In this document: positions 58,870 through 64,000 of the stretch, piece by piece
Layout: the number at the start of each line of letters is the position of its first letter
Position numbering within the stretch: position 1 is the stretch's first letter
NCBI GenBank assembly: GCA_021014325.1
Contig: CM037469.1
Span: 15,860,201 to 15,924,200 of the forward strand
Direction: 5' to 3'
Length of the DNA stretch: 64,000 bases
Source of the DNA: Plazaster borealis
Lineage: Eukaryota > Echinodermata > Asteroidea > Forcipulatida > Labidiasteridae
Notes under the pieces: model-generated
Databases searched by the model: none
What the model was told of the DNA's origin: nothing
What the model saw: the letters and a program-made list of their open reading frames with translations, nothing else
Made by a program: the position numbers and the translations under genes

Positions 58870-59360
58870 ACGCCTCATTTTGTTGTGGTTAACCACGCGA
58901 GGGCACGCGTGGTTAATGGCGCACAGTCGTATGCGCGTTTCGGATGCGTGTTGTAGGTGCGCATAGTGATGCGTGGGTTTACCACGCAGTGGTGAATCTC
59001 GGTTCGGGGCAGTGTTGGGGAGGTCCGAAGGGCCGTAGGCGAGCCACGCAGTGAGGAGCGTTCGGCCTCACGGCAGTGTTCGTGAGGCCCTAAGGGCCGA
59101 TACGTGGGCCCAACATGATGCACGGCATCATGTTGGGCGGCGTCTGATAGACGCCTGAGGGAACTGGCTCACGGCAGTGAAGCTGAGTTCAAACCCGATA
59201 ATGTTTGAACTCAGGATGGAGGTGCGTTAGTGATTTTTTAAAATCACGGAGCGCCGGAAAACATACCACGCAGCACAGACGAGACGTTTACGTCTCGTTT
59301 GTATTTTCACGAAGTGAACAAAAAGCGACTGATTCCACGACGTCTGACAAGACGTCGAGG
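58870..59360. repeat. GC-rich array of consecutive stem-loops
   Basis: Inverted pairs in order: 58889-58915 (11-base arms), 58971-58987 (6), 59064-59089 (8), 59108-59138 (13), 59139-59155 (6), 59183-59214 (11), 59230-59247 (8), 59281-59296 (6), 59306-59318 (5) and 59338-59357 (7). Loops are 2-10 bases. Several loops and spacers share a cacggcagtg or ccacgcagtg word. Base composition is unlike the AT-rich surroundings, and the arms are too short and varied to be MITE ends. Not coding. Confidence 0.75.
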
Positions 59361-59760
59361 AAGAAGAAATAAGGGTGGATAGAAAAGTGTTAAGTAATGT
59401 TGCTGTAGTTGTGCTGTATTTTATTTAATTTTAGATATGAAATAAGAAACCATAATAGTCTTTAGGTATTTTTTTTATATAGATTGTAAGGTGATTGCAA
59501 CCTACCCTATGGTTAAAATACACATACCCTATGGCTAACCCATTAAAATACAGCCCGCCCTAGCAAGGTTGTTTGTCACTCGAGTTTGAATGCGTTATTT
59601 GCTGCGTCAAGCTACGGGTTGGTTGCTCGGCCATCCGGATCGGTTGCCGATTCATCAGGCTAACCCGTTGATAATACAGGTTAGATTCTTTGTTGATTTT
59701 TGCACGGGCACCCTACGTCAAGGTAGGCAGGAGTCGCGCATAAGTGGTTTTCTTTGTTGA

Positions 59761-60180
59761 GTGGTACCGTGTGGTTTTTGCACGGTCCTTGTCGAAATGT
59801 GGGAATGCGAGTGGGAAGACACCCAGAAAAATGATACAGACTGTAAACAATTCTTGAAGTCCGTGAGACTTCCACATTTTAATGTGTGGAAAATGACCAT
59901 GGAACAGATCTTAAAGGGGGTCAGGGACGGGTCCATATTTGGTTTGGTAGAATGCGACCTTCGGGTACCGCCCGAAAGTAGAGATTATTTTTCCGAGATG
60001 CCACCCATATTCAAAAATGTAAACATCTCCATGGCCGATATTGGAAACCACATGCGGTAGTACGCCGAAGAAATGAATATCATGAAAAAACCACGTAAAA
60101 CTCTGATTGGGAACATGTTCGGGGTCAAATTACTACTCGCAACCCCACTATTGGTTTGGTATTGGTTCTTTTTAATGTAA
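59761..60180 (+). pseudogene. Fragment of a mobile-element/viral family-B DNA polymerase
   Basis: The reading frame gives VEMWECEWEDTQKNDTDCKQ, then after an apparent internal deletion GLVECDLRVPPESRDYFSEM and PPIFKNVNI. After an in-frame TAG (60058) it continues YAEEMNIMKKPRKTLIG and LLATPLLVWY. These blocks occur in protein-primed-type DNA polymerases (DNA_pol_B_2 kind) found in invertebrate genomes in Polinton-like or other large DNA elements. It is truncated before the polymerase catalytic motifs, so it cannot be active. Confidence 0.65.
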
Positions 60181-60189
60181 CTATTTCTT

Positions 60190-60290
60190 AATAATTTGTG
60201 TAAAGCGCCTTACTTGTTTTTTTGTTTGTTTGTTTGTTGTTGTTTTTTCATGAATTTTGGCGCTATATAAATGATGTATTATTATTACTT
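60190..60290 (+). repeat. SINE-like tail fragment
   Basis: gtgtaaagcgcc, gttttt-rich spacer, ttggcgctatataaatg and (att)n resemble the tails of the SINE family seen elsewhere (57525, 10048). Confidence 0.4.
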
Positions 60291-60904
60291 TATAACACCG
60301 GCAATTTCCTATGGAGGATGCCTTGTTTACTGATGTTTGATACCAGCTATATGTCACGTGACGTGGAGAGCGCAATCGGTATATACTAAATGGGTTATGT
60401 TATTTAACAGATGAGTTGGAAGGGTTGAAATTGTATGGACCCATATGCCAAATATTTACAATTAATAAATAAAGAAACACAAAACAATACGTCTAAAACA
60501 AAGTCAAAATTTAAAGGAAGTCACGTTTTTATTTATCTCTGCCATCGGAACTATTTACAAGGTAAAAAGTTCACGAAAAATCTTACAACCTTATTATATT
60601 ATTGTAATTATTATTATTATTAGTAGTATTATTATTTTTATTATTTTTATTTTTTTATATACATAAAAATAGTAGGGAGATTGCCTTAGCTTAAAGGTAT
60701 CAAGATTCAACCAAATTTATCCATGTGCGACGAGCCCACTTATTCCACTCCTCGTGATACAATTGAAAGAGTATGTTTCCAAAAGCATCCATTGATAATT
60801 ATTGTTCTCTATTCACCAAATGAAACAATAACAACTTCGGTTTGTAGGATTGAGGTACTTTTCATCTTTGAAATATAAATTTTGCATTTTTAATCGAAAC
60901 ATTT

Positions 60905-61876
60905 AGTATTTTCTTCAGACGTCTCCCGCTCTCCCCCTCGTTATATCCATCATCACAATCGTCTCCTTCGACATCGTCATCGGTTTCCTCTATACAATAT
61001 TCCTCGTCCGAATAATTAATGTCATCGCTCTCATCAAATTATTTCCAACTGATGCATTCGTCACAATCACCCCTGCTTCTCCTCCTCCCCCTCTTCCTCC
61101 CCCTCCTCCTCCTCCTCATTATCGTCATCATTATTATAAACATCAACATCGTCGTCATCTTCTGATGATGTATCACTATCGTCTTCATGGGATTTCTCAC
61201 CCTCCTCCTCCTCCTCCTCCCCCTCATAAACAAAATCACCATCATCTATTGATTCATCACTATCATCTTCAAAAAACTCCTCCTCATTATCGTCACAATC
61301 ACTATCATCTGTTGATTCCTCAGTATCATGTTCATCGAATTCCTCCTCCTCATTATCGTCATCGTTATTATAAACGTCAACATCGTCGTCATCTTCTGAT
61401 GATGTATCACTATCGTCTTCATGGGATTTCTCACCCCTCCTCCTCCTCCTCCTCCCCCTCATAAACAAAATCACCATCATCTATTGATTCATCACTATCA
61501 TCTTCAAAAAACTCCTCCTCATTATCGTCACAATCACTATCATCTGTTGATTCCTCAGTATCATGTTCATCGAATTCCTCCTCCCCATTATCGTCATTAT
61601 TATTATAAACGTCAACATCGTCGTCATCTTCTGATGATATATCACTATCGTCTTCATGGGATTTCTCCTCCTAAGGTGCTTCTTAATATTGTGGGAACTG
61701 AAAAACACCTTGTCACAAATGGGACAAGCGATCGTTTGTCTGTCATCACTAGGGTGCTTATGTACCTGTCTGTGTCGTTTCATATTATCGCTACGCGAAA
61801 ACTTCTTCCCACAAACCGGACATGACACCTTTACCGGTAAGGGTCTTAAAAAAGTGTTTAGACGCTTCAACTCCAT
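60905..61876 (-). pseudogene. Broken C2H2 zinc-finger gene with acidic 78-codon tandem repeats
   Basis: From ATG 61876 the minus strand encodes one good C2H2 finger (CPVCGKKFSRSDNMKRHRQVH in two parts: C2 then H2) and the first half of a second (CPICDKVFFSSHNIKKHLRR). The frame then shifts into an acidic tail (EDDSDISSEDDDDVDVYNN, FDEHDTEESTDDSDCDDNEE, DDSDESIDDGDFVYEGEE). The tail is about two and a half copies of a 234-base unit, with one extra base between copies 1 and 2 that again shifts the frame, and an in-frame TAA near 61040 before a last acidic stretch to about 60905. Probably a pseudogene; sequencing errors in the G/C runs could explain part of it. Confidence 0.6.
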
Positions 61877-62773
61877 TATTTCTATCAGTGAGACAGTCCG
61901 AGAAAGTTATGGATGTATAGGCTTCAAAGTTTAAACTATCGCCAGGAAACTTGCATTAGGTGGAATCAGCATAGTGCTGACTAACCTATATTATAAAGTA
62001 ACATGAGCTCAGGACACTGTGAAGCTCTGACACTGTCCAAATTTTTGGAATCCTGGTACTTTATAATCTAAAGTTATCATTTTTTGCAACTTCGATGACC
62101 AATTGAGCCCAAATTTTCACAGGCTTGTTATTTTATGCATATGTTGGGATACACAAAATGAGAACACTGGTCTTTGACAATTACCAAACGTGTACGATGC
62201 CTTTAAAACAAAATCGACAATGTTTATATTGCTGTCGTATACACAGGGATGGTACAATTGAAAACTACGTCTATACTTTACAAAGCCATGGCACTATCTG
62301 AGCACATAGTGTGGTGGCGCGCTGCGCAGGAAGCCTTTATTTTACATGTAGACCCGAGTCTCTAACACGACCCATGCCTCAACAAGGAGCACGCATAATG
62401 AATCGAGGCTATTGCCCGACCAAACCACGCTTATTATAATTATCAAGGATGAGGTTTGATGGGTTCCTCCTTATTCTAGAAGACCCGGAGTCCGGAACCA
62501 CCCAGTGTTACAATTCAAGAGTGTTTATACAGCCTCTGTGCATCATTATAAATACAATAGTCCCACACAGTTAGACAACATATTTGGACACAATGTGGAC
62601 TGTTCTATTATTTCAAGGAAATTTGAAACTCCTGAAATCAGGAACAACTCTGAGAAATCACATGCATGTTATTATTTTGGTAGACTTGATCAACTCCAAG
62701 AGGTTGTAGTTCCGGGAGTAGACGGGACTGCTTCATCATAAATCATGGAAGGAACTATCCATTACGAACTTAC

Positions 62774-62890
62774 CTTGTATTCAGCGAAGTCATCGGGTTC
62801 GGCAAATGGAGCAATCGTGTGTGCACCCCGGTGTGGAACAACAAGGCTTCACAACTGCTTTTAGGAGGCGCGCTTTTTGTGTTTGCGAGG
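62774..62890 (-). promoter_or_regulatory. Conserved exon-like segment upstream of esterase copy 3
   Basis: Minus-strand cgctgaatacaag then donor gtaagt, as upstream of copies 1 and 2. Distance to esterase exon 1 is 5.5 kb here because of block-3-specific insertions. Confidence 0.45.
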
Positions 62891-62899
62891 CGTGAAGGT

Positions 62900-64000
62900 C
62901 ACACGTACACAATTTTGTCAAACAATAACACAGAGGACGGTAGTACAATGTATACAGTTCGGGTCAGTTCGTACTCGTTACAATGTACATGACTTGTACA
63001 CAGCCTGCAAACATGTACTGTCGTATTCTGATCCTCGGCCCAATTCGTGCCAATGTCCCCGATAGGGATCCATGCCTTTTCGAGTACGGTGTGTGATTTT
63101 GCAATGTGAATACATTACATCCACGATTTTGTGAGAGTATATCTGAGTAACAAACAATATGACTGTGGCTAGATTCAGGAAAGCTACAGCCAGACGGATG
63201 ACCCTTTGAGGATTCACTTTAATAACCCTGGGATACTGGTTGGCGCACAATGAGGGTGTGATAGTGGTTTGAATGGGTGTACTACACTGATGGGCAAAAA
63301 TTCGTGCGCCAGACTAATAAATCATTATTATTTGTAGGCCCTCAGGTTCTTTTGACTAATATAATAACAGTTTTGGGGTCATGCAATTAATAGATTGTGT
63401 GATGATATGACAAGTAGGATTTGAAACTTTGCATGGTGGAGATACGATATGGAAAGGTTTGCGGTAACACCATGTAATGACTATCTAATTATGACAAGTT
63501 ATATCACAACACGGGGGGTTCTGTGCTTCAACTTTTGAGGAGACTTGATAATTTAGGCTTTAAAGTTTGTCCTATTTGGCTTGAAAACTGGCAGAAAATC
63601 GGTTTGGGAAAAATCACATTTTCGAGGTGTTTTTTTCTGGGGAAAATAAGTAGCAAAACTTCCAAACGGCTGGCCTGCCAAAAATTGAAAAGAAATCTGA
63701 AGTAAAGGTGTCCAAAATATATTTGTTTGGCTTTCAAGAGGCTGAGAGACCTTAAAGTATTTTTTGAGTATTTAGCATTTAGCATTGGTTGCTATGGGAA
63801 TTTATTTAGTGTGGTGCACACGGGTACACCCAAACTAAACAGCGCCCTCATTGAATCTAGCATCTCAAAAAGGCAAAATATTGTGGAAGGCCTACAACTC
63901 TTTTGTACTTTTGTTTCTGACCCGTTGAGGCCATATGGGTAAAAGTTATTGTTTGTCTCTTTTTTATTAAGTGAAGCAGTGCAAAACGCATCGATCGCAA
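62900..64000. other. Shared intergenic segment of block 3, to the window edge
   Basis: Counterpart of 30.7-32.0 kb and 46.96-47.95 kb (gtgcacacgggtacaccc, gcgccctcattgaatctagc). One extra piece (about 63400-63480) has no match in the other blocks. No gene seen. Confidence 0.45.

Larger units (their letters stand above)
55022..64000 (-). repeat. Segmental duplication, block 3 (truncated by window end)
   Basis: Third esterase block, with the same order as blocks 1 and 2 but with unique insertions between exon 1 and the exon-A segment: SINE at 57525, TIR element at 58137, hairpin array, polymerase fragment and zinc-finger pseudogene (58.8-61.9 kb). After about 62.05 kb the shared sequence resumes to the window edge. 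Confidence 0.7.

Noticed and set aside
61165..61825. His/Pro-rich plus-strand protein
   Set aside because: It is the antisense of the acidic zinc-finger repeats. The zinc-finger motif and acidic codon pattern make sense only on the minus strand.

Overview
This is a eukaryotic, intron-rich, repeat-laden window, most likely from a marine invertebrate deuterostome. An echinoderm is my best guess from the vertebrate-like EMSY, the tandem AADAC-type esterases, the tRNA-derived SINEs and the Gypsy element with an SGNH-hydrolase ORF, but I cannot name the species. I found no bacterial genes, rRNA genes or CRISPR arrays.

1-22.4 kb (+ strand): one large gene. Twenty exons can be linked with consistent splice phases from 2241 to 22256 into a 1297-residue protein. 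Its N-terminus is an ENT domain very close to EMSY (the BRCA2-interacting chromatin protein). Its middle carries the EMSY landmarks SPVKYTYTK, SAIKALLEF and RQTIDLTQM. Its C-terminus, unlike the human EMSY I know, is a complete bromodomain. The introns hold MITEs, SINEs, two minisatellites and two perfect palindromes.

22.9-24.05 kb: a 21-bp tandem satellite with a 605-bp higher-order period.

24-64 kb (- strand): three tandem segmental copies of a block carrying an arylacetamide-deacetylase-like (AADAC/NCEH family) serine esterase. Each has four coding exons, 403-405 residues, an N-terminal membrane anchor, an HGGGW oxyanion loop, a GDSAGGN nucleophile elbow and distal Asp and His. A conserved upstream exon-like segment ending in a splice donor is found in each block and is probably a noncoding first exon.

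Intron 2 of esterase copy 2 is interrupted at 35482-43551 by a young Ty3/Gypsy LTR retrotransposon with 253-bp LTR cores identical base for base. It has a gag with one frame break, a zinc-knuckle segment ending on a GTTAAAC slippery heptamer, an intact protease-RT-RNase H-integrase pol, and a third ORF in the env position encoding an SGNH/GDSL-like hydrolase.

The boundary between duplicated blocks 2 and 3 (49106-55021) is a nest of insertions: an LTR-like element contains a 2.0-kb TG...CA element, which contains a 1.26-kb inverted-repeat element of short caccaa-type repeats, and an 8-bp-TSD hAT-like MITE sits exactly on its right junction.

58.1-61.9 kb inside block 3 is the strangest stretch. 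It holds a 693-bp TIR element, then a GC-rich array of about eight stem-loops in 470 bp, then a decayed fragment of a family-B DNA polymerase of the mobile-element/viral kind, then a broken C2H2 zinc-finger gene with a 78-codon acidic repeat on the minus strand. The rest of block 3 runs off the right edge.
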